Shown here one piece after another: positions 37,797 through 46,050 of a DNA stretch of 64,000 nucleotides. The translations under genes were made by a program, and so were the position numbers. The stretch comes from Actinomyces oris (GTDB taxonomy: Bacteria; Actinomycetota; Actinomycetes; Actinomycetales; Actinomycetaceae): positions 2,108,001 to 2,172,000 of the forward strand of contig NZ_CP014232.1 in assembly GCF_001553935.1 (NCBI RefSeq). The letters run 5' to 3'. Numbering within the stretch: the first letter of the stretch is position 1; each line of letters opens with the position of its first letter. Below the pieces are notes generated by a model. That model worked only from the letters and a program-made list of their open reading frames with translations. It made no database searches and had not been told where the DNA came from.

Positions 37797-38093
37797 ATGT
37801 CCGATGCGTGGTTGGCCTTCTTGGTTGTTTTCGCCATGCTGTTGGCGATCTGGCGGATAGCAGATGGTCGAGAGCATCCGATGTCGAAGAGCGAGCAGGA
37901 ACGCATGTTCTTCCGGCAGACCTACAGTCTGTCGATCGATCGCATGCTCTCGGAGAGTCCGCTGGATCGAGACGAGGTACGGCGCCTGCGTGACTCCGGG
38001 AGAAGCGACGGGAGTGCGCGAGCCATTAGGTACGTCCAAGAATGGGACCCCGTTCCTCGGGATATTGCCGCCCAGTTCGTCGACCGCGTGTGA
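37797..38093 (+). CDS. small single-TM orphan protein
   Basis: A 98-aa protein with one N-terminal membrane segment (AWLAFLVVFAMLLAIWRIA, residues 4-22) and a charged cytoplasmic part containing helix-like DRMLSESPLDRDEVRRLRDSGRS and a conserved-looking VQEWDPVPRDIAAQFV. ATG 37797 has an excellent ribosome site AAAGGAG. Third-position bias is weaker and GC lower than in neighbours, consistent with transfer. I recognise no family. It converges with the DUF5655-like gene. Confidence 0.65.
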   Translation: MSDAWLAFLVVFAMLLAIWRIADGREHPMSKSEQERMFFRQTYSLSIDRMLSESPLDRDEVRRLRDSGRSDGSARAIRYVQEWDPVPRDIAAQFVDRV

Positions 38094-38134
38094 GAGGGGC
38101 TGCGCGCTGGATCGGGAACTGCGTTCTTTGCCCA

Positions 38135-38216
38135 GGACGTACTTTTCCCCCACACGACTGCTGACGGACTCCAGTCGTTTGGGGGACATCGCAGTCCTCG
38201 GCCACCAAGTACGTCC
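38135..38216. repeat. nested inverted repeat (structured element)
   Basis: Outer arms GGACGTACTT (38135-38144) and AAGTACGTCC (38207-38216) are perfect complements. Inside lie a second pair, 38147-38160 and 38172-38185, matching at 13 of 14 positions with an 11-base loop. The 82-base element sits between two convergent orphan genes. No U-tract follows on either strand. It could be a terminator, a structured RNA or a MITE-like remnant. Confidence 0.6.
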
Positions 38217-38290
38217 CCGATGACCAAGAACTCGGGCTCCAGAGCGGATGGCCGGCCGCATGGTGCCTTTGCGCTGCTGTTGAGGGGTGC

Positions 38291-38656
38291 TCACCGGGCG
38301 GCGAACTCGTAACCGGCGCGAATGAGGTCCCTGAGCCAGTCGCTCTGCGCGGCCTCCATCGTCTTGACGACGACGTGGTGGTTCCACCTGTTCGCACTGA
38401 CCTGGTCGACGCGGTGGACGTGCGGATCCTCCACGGGACGATCGAGCCTCACGTTGAGGAACAGGGTGCCGTCGCCCGTCCTCTCATAGGCCCAGACCCA
38501 CAGGAACTTCCGGTTGATGGAGAAGCTCACCTGGGCCGTCAGGTGCTTGGTGACGGAGCCGAGCGAGAGTGCGTATGACTCGATCGCCGTGTACATGGCG
38601 GCCGACGCATGCTTGCCGCTGAAGTCGCCGATCATCTTGTTCGAGGTGGTGGGCAT
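38291..38656 (-). CDS. DUF5655-like protein
   Basis: A 121-aa soluble protein: an N-terminal segment (MIGDFSGKHASAAMYTAIESYALSLG), then QVSFSINRKFLWVWAYERTGDGTLFLNVRLDRP and a C-terminal helix ending WLRDLIRAGYEFA. The pattern, with aromatic-rich beta strands after a helix and a tail with a Tyr, matches my recollection of DUF5655 proteins, which are small and of unknown function. ATG 38656 has GAGGAG upstream. It follows the cysteine desulfurase gene by 35 bases at the other end and may be a later insertion between it and mnmA. Confidence 0.7.
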   Translation of the reverse strand: MPTTSNKMIGDFSGKHASAAMYTAIESYALSLGSVTKHLTAQVSFSINRKFLWVWAYERTGDGTLFLNVRLDRPVEDPHVHRVDQVSANRWNHHVVVKTMEAAQSDWLRDLIRAGYEFAAR

Positions 38657-38691
38657 GCGGTGCTCCTCGTGAGTCGTCGGACTGGATGCTG

Positions 38692-39924
38692 CTACAGGCG
38701 CGTCCCGGCCGTCTTGTGCGTCACTCTCCAGGCGCGCCTGGCCCCCTCCAGGGCGGCGGGCAGGGCGGCGAGTAGGCGCTCGACGTCGTCGGGGCTCGTC
38801 TCCTGGCCCAAGGAGCAGCGCAGCGTGGAGCGGGCCGGCCCCTCCTCAAAGCCCATCGCCAGGAGCACATGACTGGGCTGGGTAACCCCGGCGTGGCAGG
38901 CCGACCCCGCCGACGCATCAATCCCCGCCAGGTCCAGGGCCATGAGCAGCGCCTCGACGTCGGCCTCCTCGAACCACAGGTGCGCCGTCGAGGCCACATG
39001 ATCGGCACCTTCCGGCAACGTGGCGTGAACGCCCGCAAGCGCCCCGGCCCCCTCCAGGATCCGACGTCGCAGCGCCGCCAGCCGGGCCTCCTGCTCCTCC
39101 CGCTCGGCGACCGCCAGCTCCACCGCCAGGGCCAGCGCCCGGGCCGCCACCACGTCCTGAGTGCCTGAGCGGAGTCCCCGCTCCTGACGGCCCCCGCCCG
39201 TGGCCGGCGTCAACGCCAGGTCGCGGCGAACCACCAGGGCCCCCACGCCCACCGGCGCCCCCAGCTTGTGCCCCGTCAGGCTCATCGCATCCAGGCCCCA
39301 GCCATGGAAGTCCACCGGAACCTTCCCCAGTGCCGCCACCACGTCGGAGTGGATGGGCACGTACCCGCTCTCGCCGGGACGCCTGCCGCCACTGGCCTCC
39401 CGCACGCGCTCCACCAGCGCCGCCATGTCCTGCACCACGCCGGTCTCATTGTTCGCCGTCATCACCGACACCAAGGATGCGGGGGAATGGTCGGTACTGC
39501 CCGCCGGCACCAGCGCCCGATCCACCGAGTCGAGCTCGACCCGCCCCGCGCCGTCAACCTCCAGCAGGCTCAGCCCCGCCCCCAGCTGTTCCACGGCGGT
39601 GCGCGCCGAGTCCAGAACCGCCGGGTGCTCAATCGGAGAGACCACCAGCCGCCCGCCCGGCACCGCGCGCGCCCGCCCCGAGACCACCAGGGCATCGGCC
39701 TCCGTCCCACCGGAGGTCAGCAGCACCTCATGCGCATCCACCCCCAGGGCACTGGCCAGGCGGGCACGCGCTTGCGCCAGCAGGGCCCCCACCCGCCGGC
39801 CCGCAGTGTGCTGCGCACTCGGATTCGCCCAGCCACCCAGCCCACTGGCCAGGTCCTCGGCAACCTGCTGGGCGACCTCGGGACGGACCGGGGCCGAGGC
39901 GGCATGATCGAGATAGGTGCGCAC
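38692..39924 (-). CDS. cysteine desulfurase (NifS/IscS family)
   Basis: A 410-aa PLP enzyme that takes sulfur from L-cysteine. It opens RTYLDHAASAPVRPEV; the cofactor Lys220 is in LTGHKLGAPVG, SPIEHPAVLDS holds the PLP-stacking His, and the persulfide Cys343 is in SAGSACHAGVTQPSHVL. The active-site loop SACHAG differs from the usual SACTSG. Actinobacterial relatives sit beside mnmA, the sulfur acceptor for tRNA thiolation. Here two small genes separate them. ATG 39924 gives the standard family N-terminus. Confidence 0.94.
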   Translation of the reverse strand: MRTYLDHAASAPVRPEVAQQVAEDLASGLGGWANPSAQHTAGRRVGALLAQARARLASALGVDAHEVLLTSGGTEADALVVSGRARAVPGGRLVVSPIEHPAVLDSARTAVEQLGAGLSLLEVDGAGRVELDSVDRALVPAGSTDHSPASLVSVMTANNETGVVQDMAALVERVREASGGRRPGESGYVPIHSDVVAALGKVPVDFHGWGLDAMSLTGHKLGAPVGVGALVVRRDLALTPATGGGRQERGLRSGTQDVVAARALALAVELAVAEREEQEARLAALRRRILEGAGALAGVHATLPEGADHVASTAHLWFEEADVEALLMALDLAGIDASAGSACHAGVTQPSHVLLAMGFEEGPARSTLRCSLGQETSPDDVERLLAALPAALEGARRAWRVTHKTAGTRL

Positions 39925-40115
39925 GCCCCCAGCCTAGACGGCGGCACCGGCGGCCAGCATGGTCCGCCCGCGGCCTCCGCGCCGCCCGCACACCGCCCGC
40001 CTTCTCGCAGAACGCCTCGCCCCTCGCCCCGGCAGCCGCCCAGTCCCATATTCATCTCCTATTGGTATGGGCGCGCCCATGTGCGCCTCGAAGCAGGGGG
40101 TGGGAGAGTGACCCC

Positions 40116-41231
40116 ATGCGCACCGACCAGCTCGCCCTGTCCCGCTCCGCCACCGACCGCGACGCCGAGCGACGCAGCGAGCCCGGGCTGCTGGAGCGCC
40201 TCGCCGCCGACCCCGACACCCGCCTGCTGCTGGTCGACGCCCGTGGCCGCGTGGCCCTGACCGGCCCGGCCATCCACCCCGACCTGCCCGACGACGGCCT
40301 CACCCCACCCAGCCTCATCGGCAGCCCCGGCGCCACCGCCTGGGAGGGCCCCGGCACCCGCAGCGGCTGGGGCCTGCCCGACCTGCGCGTCGGCTACCTC
40401 GGAGCCTCCACCCCCACTCGCTGTCCCGACCTGACCGTCCTCTACATGGGCCGCGAGCTCGCCGACGACGCAGCCTCCACCGGCCCCGCCTGGATCGCCG
40501 TCGTCGTGCCCCAGGCCCTCGAGGTCCCCGACGCCCCCGAGCCGCCCGCCACCGGCTCCGACGCCGAGGGCACCGCCGTCGATCACCCCGACCTGCGCCG
40601 CCTGCTGGAGCGCTACCCGCTCTCCGCCCTGCGAGCCATGGGCGCCCAGATGACGGCCCGCGACGCCGGCCTGGCCACCACGGCCACCGCTCTGGCCGCC
40701 TGGCACGCCCGCTCCGCCTACTGCCCGGGCTGCGGCGGACGCACCGAGATCATTGAGGCCGGCTGGGCCCGGCGCTGCTCCGACTGCGCCACCGTCCACT
40801 TCCCGCGCACCGACCCGGCCGTCATCATGGCGGTCACCGATACCTCCGACCGCCTCCTCCTCGTGCGCGGCGCCGCCTGGGCTCCCCGGCGCTACTCGGT
40901 CGTGGCCGGCTTCGTCGAGGCCGGCGAGTCCGTGGAGGCGGCCGTGGCCCGGGAGGTATGGGAAGAGGCCGGGCTGCGCGTGGCCGACGTCGAGTACCTC
41001 GCCTCCCAGCCCTGGCCCTTCCCACGCTCCCTCATGCTCGGCTGCCGCGCCCGCCTGGCCCCCGGCGAGGACCGGCCCCGACCCGACGGCCAGGAGGTCG
41101 TCGAGGCCCGCCTCGTCTCCCGTGACGAGCTCACCGCGGCTGCCGACGACGGCAGCATCCTCCTGCCCGGCCCCACCTCCATCGCCAGACTCCTCGTCGA
41201 GGACTGGTACGGCGGCCCCATCGTCAGCTGA
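40116..41231 (+). CDS. nudC: NADH pyrophosphatase / NAD-decapping Nudix enzyme
   Basis: A 371-aa enzyme that hydrolyses NAD(H) and removes NAD caps from RNA. A divergent N-terminal domain is followed by a four-Cys zinc ribbon (Cys203, 206, 221, 224: YCPGCGG and RRCSDCA). The Nudix box starts at Gly265 (GFVEAGESVEAAVAREVWEEAG), and the NudC-specific SQPWPFPRSLMLGC follows it. ATG 40116 has GGGAGAG upstream; the open frame reaches back into the desulfurase promoter without a better start. It is followed after 62 bases by uvrD2, as in mycobacteria. Confidence 0.95.
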   Translation: MRTDQLALSRSATDRDAERRSEPGLLERLAADPDTRLLLVDARGRVALTGPAIHPDLPDDGLTPPSLIGSPGATAWEGPGTRSGWGLPDLRVGYLGASTPTRCPDLTVLYMGRELADDAASTGPAWIAVVVPQALEVPDAPEPPATGSDAEGTAVDHPDLRRLLERYPLSALRAMGAQMTARDAGLATTATALAAWHARSAYCPGCGGRTEIIEAGWARRCSDCATVHFPRTDPAVIMAVTDTSDRLLLVRGAAWAPRRYSVVAGFVEAGESVEAAVAREVWEEAGLRVADVEYLASQPWPFPRSLMLGCRARLAPGEDRPRPDGQEVVEARLVSRDELTAAADDGSILLPGPTSIARLLVEDWYGGPIVS

Positions 41232-41293
41232 CGCACCCCGCCCGGGCAAAGGACCGTCGATTCCTGTCGCCTCCCCGTGGCAGGCTGGTACCG

Positions 41294-43381
41294 ATGAGCC
41301 CGACCACCCCCCACCCCGCCCCTCTCGAGGTATCCAGGCTCCTGGAGGCCCTCGACCCCGACCAGCGCGAGGTCGCCGAGCACCTCGAAGGCCCCCTGTG
41401 TGTCCTGGCGGGCGCAGGCACCGGCAAGACCCGGGCCATCACCTATCGCATCGCCCACGGCGTGGCCACCGGCGCCTATCAGGCCACCCAGGTCCTGGCC
41501 GTCACCTTCACCGCCCGCGCCGCCGGCGAGATGCGCTCGCGCCTGGCCGACCTCGGCGTCCCCGGCGTCCAGGCCCGTACCTTCCACGCCGCCGCCCTGC
41601 GTCAGCTCACCTACTTCTGGCCCACCGCCATCGGCGGGCGCCGCCCCGACATCCAGGCCCATAAGGCGCCCCTGGTCGGCGCCGCCGCCCGTCGCCTGGG
41701 CCTGCCCACCGACCGGGCCACCGTGCGGGACCTGGCCGCCGAGGTCGAGTGGGCCAAGGTCACCATGACCCTGCCCGAGGACTACGCCCAGGCCGCCGTC
41801 GTCGCCGGTCGCACCGGCGTGGCCGGGCAGGAGGCGGCCACCGTCGCCCAGGTCCTGTCCCTCTACGAGGAGGCCAAGAGCGAGCGCGGCGTCATCGACT
41901 TCGAGGACGTGCTCCTGCTGACCATCGGGATCCTCCTGGACCGCGAGGACGTCGCCGCCCAGGTGCGCGGCCAGTACAAGCACTTCGTCGTCGATGAGTA
42001 CCAGGACGTCTCCCCGCTCCAGCAGCGCCTGTTGGACCTGTGGCTGGGACGGCGCCGCCAGCTCTGCGTCGTGGGGGACGTCTCTCAGACCATCTACTCC
42101 TTCACCGGCGCCACGCCCGCCTTCCTCACCGGTTTCGCCACCCGCTACGAGGGGGCGCGCACCGTGCGCCTGAGCCGCGACTACCGCTCCACCCCGCAGG
42201 TCGTCTCCCTGGCCAACCGGGTCCTGTCCCGCTCGCGGCGTGGGGGCGGCGGTCCGCATCTGCCCGCCGGCGCCGTTGAGCTGGTCGCCCAGCGGCCCAG
42301 CGGCCCCGCCGTGCGCTTCGAGACCTACGACGACGACATCGCCGAGGCCGAGGGCGCCGTCGCTCAGGTGCGCCGGCTGCAGGCCGCCGGGGTCCCCCTG
42401 AGCGAGATCGCGATCCTGTACCGCACCAACTCCCAGTCCGAGGTCTTCGAACAGGCCCTGGCCGGAGCCCAGATCGGCTACCTCGTGCGCGGCGGCGAGC
42501 GCTTCTTCGAGCGTGAGGAGGTCAAACGCGCCATGGCCGTCGTCCTCGGGGCCGCCCGCACCGAGAAGGCCACCCTGACCGGAGACCTCGGCCAGGACGC
42601 GCGCACCGTCCTGGCCCGTGAGGGCTGGAGCGAGGAGCCGCCCGCACCGCGTGGAGCTGTGCGCGAGCGGTGGGACGCTCTCAACGCCCTGGTGGCCCTG
42701 GCCGATGAGATGGCCCAAACCCGCGGCGCCGACCTCGACGCCTTCCACACCGAGCTGCGTGAGCGCGCCGACGCCCAGAACGCCCCCACCGTCGAGGGCG
42801 TCACCCTGTCCTCCCTGCACGCCGCCAAGGGCCTGGAGTGGGACGCCGTCATCCTCGCAGGCGTCTGCGAGGGGCTGCTGCCGATCTCCTTGGCCGAGGG
42901 GCAGGCGGCCATCGAGGAGGAGCGGCGCCTGCTCTATGTGGGCGTCACCCGCGCGCGAGAGCACCTCGTCATCTCCTACGCCCGCGCCCGCAACGCCGGC
43001 GGACGGGCCGCGCGCAAGCCCTCCCGCTTCCTGGACGGCCTGTGGCCCACCGGCGACGGTCCCAAGGACGCCTCCCGGCGCCAGGGCCGCCAAAGCGCCA
43101 AGGAACGCTCCCGGCAGTCCGCCGCCGACTTCGAGGCCAACAACGACCCCCGCACCATCGCCCTGTTCGAGGAGCTGCGGGCCTGGCGCTCCCAGGTCGC
43201 CAAGGAGAGGGGCAAGCCCGCCTTCACGGTCTTCGCCGACGCCACCCTGCGGGACATCGCCGTCGTCAAACCCACCAGCCTGCCCCAGCTCTCCCTCATC
43301 CGCGGCGTGGGCGCCACCAAGCTCCAGGACTATGGCGGGCCGGTCCTGGCCCTCCTGCGCGACTTCGAGGCGGAGAACTGA
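41294..43381 (+). CDS. uvrD2: UvrD2-like superfamily 1 DNA helicase with HRDC domain
   Basis: A 695-aa 3'-5' helicase. Walker A is GAGTGKT (residues 40-46), Walker B/motif II VDEYQDVSPLQ, motif III GDVSQTIYSFTGA, motif IV LSRDYRST, motif V SSLHAAKGLEWD and motif VI LYVGVTRAREHL. The last 75 residues (FEELRAWRSQVAKERGKPAF...LIRGVGATKLQDYG) are an HRDC domain, the mark of actinobacterial UvrD2. Mycobacterial UvrD2 has a tetracysteine module between motor and HRDC; here that linker (SRFLDGLWPTGDGPKDASRR onward) has no cysteine. Start ATG 41294 is the first in frame after nudC. Confidence 0.93.
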   Translation: MSPTTPHPAPLEVSRLLEALDPDQREVAEHLEGPLCVLAGAGTGKTRAITYRIAHGVATGAYQATQVLAVTFTARAAGEMRSRLADLGVPGVQARTFHAAALRQLTYFWPTAIGGRRPDIQAHKAPLVGAAARRLGLPTDRATVRDLAAEVEWAKVTMTLPEDYAQAAVVAGRTGVAGQEAATVAQVLSLYEEAKSERGVIDFEDVLLLTIGILLDREDVAAQVRGQYKHFVVDEYQDVSPLQQRLLDLWLGRRRQLCVVGDVSQTIYSFTGATPAFLTGFATRYEGARTVRLSRDYRSTPQVVSLANRVLSRSRRGGGGPHLPAGAVELVAQRPSGPAVRFETYDDDIAEAEGAVAQVRRLQAAGVPLSEIAILYRTNSQSEVFEQALAGAQIGYLVRGGERFFEREEVKRAMAVVLGAARTEKATLTGDLGQDARTVLAREGWSEEPPAPRGAVRERWDALNALVALADEMAQTRGADLDAFHTELRERADAQNAPTVEGVTLSSLHAAKGLEWDAVILAGVCEGLLPISLAEGQAAIEEERRLLYVGVTRAREHLVISYARARNAGGRAARKPSRFLDGLWPTGDGPKDASRRQGRQSAKERSRQSAADFEANNDPRTIALFEELRAWRSQVAKERGKPAFTVFADATLRDIAVVKPTSLPQLSLIRGVGATKLQDYGGPVLALLRDFEAEN

Positions 43382-43414
43382 GCGGCCACCAGGGGCGTTG
43401 CTGCCCGACGGCGC

Positions 43415-44395
43415 TCACAGCTGCGAGCACAGGCACTCGGGGTGACGATCCCAGGCCCTGTGCCGCCCCCGGGGCTCCCGGCCGGTGACCTCCACCGAGT
43501 GCGTGGACCACCACGCGGCCGAGTCCTCGCTCGCCTCCCCGCCCGGTTCGGTCTCGTCCCCGGCGCCGTCGGCCCCGGATGCCCGGCCCACCAGCGTGTC
43601 GATGACGGCCCGTGCCGTTGACGCCGCGGCCTCGTGCAGGACCAGGTGCTCGACCTCGGGCATCGGCAGGGTGCGCATCTGCGTGGCCAGCGCCGGCCAG
43701 CACGGGTCGGCGTCCCTCTCCCACAGGGCCAGGCAGGTCGAGCACGGGCCCTGAGCGTTGAGTACCGGGCCGATGCGCACGCCCGCCTCGCCGACGACGA
43801 CAGGCAGGTGCACCACGTCCTCCTGAACGAGTCGGCGCGCGAGCAGCGGCTCGACCACGTGCGCGTCCACCGTCACCATGACATCAGGACGGGTGCGCAA
43901 CGGCGCCCGCGTCCTCAGGGCCGGGAAGCGCGCGGACAGGAGTGGGGCCAGGCCCCCGTCCTGTGGAGACCGGGTGGACAGGATCGTGCCCACCCCCGCC
44001 TCCGCCAGCCACAGAGCAGCCTCCTGAGCCAAGGCGCTCACGCCGTGAACAGCCAGGACGGCCTGGGACAGGACCGCGCCACGGCCTTTGGCGTCAGCTC
44101 CCAGCCGGTCCCAGTAGACGCCGTCGGCCCCACCGAGCTCGCTGGTCGCCGAGGCCACCAGCACCCCCTGACGCTCCAGGTCCGCGACAATCTGCCGCGC
44201 CCGCGTCACCGGTACCCGACTGCGACGGGCGGCCCGGTAGACCCCTGCGCTCTCCAGGTTGCGCGCGAACTCATCGAGCAGGCGCTGCTCGGCCAGGCTC
44301 AGGTCACTGACAATGGTGCGGCGCTCGGGACTTGTCCCGATCTGGCTGACGCCCTGCTGGCGCCACAGGATGGCGCACCCGCCTCGTACACGCAT
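43415..44395 (-). CDS. TOMM cyclodehydratase-like (ThiF/E1-related) orphan protein
   Basis: A 326-aa protein. The N-terminal third resembles a winged-helix or RiPP recognition-like region (AGVYRAARRSRVPVTRARQIVADLERQGVLV). The middle (LAEAGVGTILSTRSPQDGG) resembles the nucleotide fold. The C-terminal part has VVGEAGVRIGPVLNAQGPCSTCLALWERDADPCWPALATQM, which strongly recalls the GP-(x)-PCxxC...R...D..WP pattern of TOMM leader-binding cyclodehydratase C-proteins. No YcaO partner, dehydrogenase or precursor is nearby. Similar orphans sit beside uvrD2 in other actinobacteria, as I recall. ATG 44395 has GAGAGGAGG directly upstream. Any peptide-modifying role is inference. Confidence 0.75.
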   Translation of the reverse strand: MRVRGGCAILWRQQGVSQIGTSPERRTIVSDLSLAEQRLLDEFARNLESAGVYRAARRSRVPVTRARQIVADLERQGVLVASATSELGGADGVYWDRLGADAKGRGAVLSQAVLAVHGVSALAQEAALWLAEAGVGTILSTRSPQDGGLAPLLSARFPALRTRAPLRTRPDVMVTVDAHVVEPLLARRLVQEDVVHLPVVVGEAGVRIGPVLNAQGPCSTCLALWERDADPCWPALATQMRTLPMPEVEHLVLHEAAASTARAVIDTLVGRASGADGAGDETEPGGEASEDSAAWWSTHSVEVTGREPRGRHRAWDRHPECLCSQL

Positions 44396-44563
44396 CGTGC
44401 CTCCTCTCAGGTCTCCTGGAACCCGAAGGGGCGCCGGGAGCTCGAGGTCCTGACGAACGCGTCAGGACATGGAGCGACAGTGGCACGGGTTGGAGCCGAT
44501 CCACCAGAGGTAGTTGCTGGCCTGTGGATAACTGTCCCCGGCGGGGCGCTGGGTCAGCGGGAG

Positions 44564-45811
44564 TCACTTGGCCGAGCACGTGGCCAGGCCGGAGGTGTCA
44601 CCCGACGCGATCGCCTGAGTGGCGGTGACGGCCTCGTGCAGGGTGCTCACGGAGAAGACCTGCATGCCCTTGGGCTCATGACCCTTGACCTCCTCGCAGT
44701 TGCTCGTCGGGGCGAGGAAGAACGTGGAGCCCGCCTCTTTGGCACCCGCCATCTTCTGCTGGATCCCGCCGATGGGGCCGACCTGCCCGGTCATGTCGAT
44801 CGTCCCGGTCCCGGAGATGTCCTTGCCTCCGGTCAGGGCCCCCGGGGTGATCTCGTCAACGACCCCCAGCGCGAACATCATGCCGGCACTGGGACCGCCG
44901 ACGTCGGACAGGCTGAAGGTGGCCTCCACCTGACTGTCCACCGAGATCCTCAGGCTCAGCCCCAGCAGGGAACCGGTCGTCCCCTCCTGCGGGGCGATCG
45001 TGGTGAGCGCGGCGCTCGCCTGCTGCTCGCCGCGGCGCACCCCGAGTGTCACCCGAGTGCCTTCGGCAATGGTGGTCATGAGCTCTCGCAGCTGGGAGAA
45101 GGAGGTGATGGTCGTCGTCTGGCCGCCCTCAGGAGTGATGGTCTCCAGGACGTCCCCGGCCTGGATCTCCGTCGAGGTCTGCTGCTCGGTCACCTCAGTG
45201 ACGGTCAGGTGCATGGCGCCGGCCTTACCGGTCTCCACGAGTGCGGCGATGACGGCGGAGTCCTGCGAGGCCGTCATCTGGGCCTTACCGGTCTCCTCGA
45301 CCTGCTCGGCGCTCTGATCCTGCGGGCACACCTGGTTGCGGTCCACGATCCGCTTGTCCGCCGAGAACCAGGCGGTGACGAGGTCGGCAGTGGTCACCGG
45401 GTAGCCGGGGCAGCCCGATACGGAGACTGTCGTCATGCGCAGGGCGCCCTCGGTCGGGTAGGTCTCAGTTCCCGAGACCTTCAGGACGTCCTGGCTCGAC
45501 GACGAACCGTTGTCCAGCACGTTCCAGGTCGGGCCGGGGGCCTCGATGACCACGTTGATTGGCACCGTGAAGACGGCGACGATGAGGGCCACCACCACCA
45601 GGACCGCCCCGACCGTCACGGAGCGTCGCAGCCTGCGTCGACGCCGGTCCTGCGCGGAGGGCTGCGGAGCCGGGGCTTCGGCGTGCCCGGCCTGGTCGAG
45701 CGGATTGCCCTCATGCTCCCGCATCGGCTGGGTGGTGCCTGGGGAGGTCGAGTCCGCAGTGTCGGCGGCGTCGTGCTGGTCTGGGTGCGTCACGCGCTCA
45801 TCATGCGACAT
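44564..45811 (-). CDS. membrane-anchored PDZ-Lon (S16) protease
   Basis: A 415-aa protein of the YlbL type. A polar cytoplasmic N-terminus of about 60 residues precedes one TM segment (VTVGAVLVVVALIVAVFTVPI). Extracytoplasmic sequence then includes a PDZ-like region (TEIQAGDVLETITPEGG...RVTLGVRRG) and a Lon proteolytic domain. The catalytic Ser308 lies in DVGGPSAGMMFALG, and Lys353 in GGIQQKMAGAK lies 45 residues on, near the 43-residue spacing of Lon. The dyad is intact. The start is uncertain among ATG 45814, ATG 45811 and GTG 45793. The homologous gene (Rv3194c type) is next to UPF0182 and DUF2342 genes in mycobacteria, as here. Confidence 0.9.
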   Translation of the reverse strand: MSHDERVTHPDQHDAADTADSTSPGTTQPMREHEGNPLDQAGHAEAPAPQPSAQDRRRRRLRRSVTVGAVLVVVALIVAVFTVPINVVIEAPGPTWNVLDNGSSSSQDVLKVSGTETYPTEGALRMTTVSVSGCPGYPVTTADLVTAWFSADKRIVDRNQVCPQDQSAEQVEETGKAQMTASQDSAVIAALVETGKAGAMHLTVTEVTEQQTSTEIQAGDVLETITPEGGQTTTITSFSQLRELMTTIAEGTRVTLGVRRGEQQASAALTTIAPQEGTTGSLLGLSLRISVDSQVEATFSLSDVGGPSAGMMFALGVVDEITPGALTGGKDISGTGTIDMTGQVGPIGGIQQKMAGAKEAGSTFFLAPTSNCEEVKGHEPKGMQVFSVSTLHEAVTATQAIASGDTSGLATCSAK

Positions 45812-46050
45812 CATCCTGGGGAAGACGGACACATACCGACACGAACCCAGCACGAACCTGCTACGAACCCGGCCCAGGGCCGCTACGGAGAAGCCCTGAG
45901 CCTCTCCGGGGCGGTGCGGGCACGCCGTCGGCGAACGGAACATAGCCCCGGCACAGGAATGGGTGCGACCATAAGGCCGTTAGTGACAGTGTCCAGGCGC
46001 CCCAGACGGCCCGGACCATGCCCAAGGACGACCCGGCGAGAGGAAACCCC

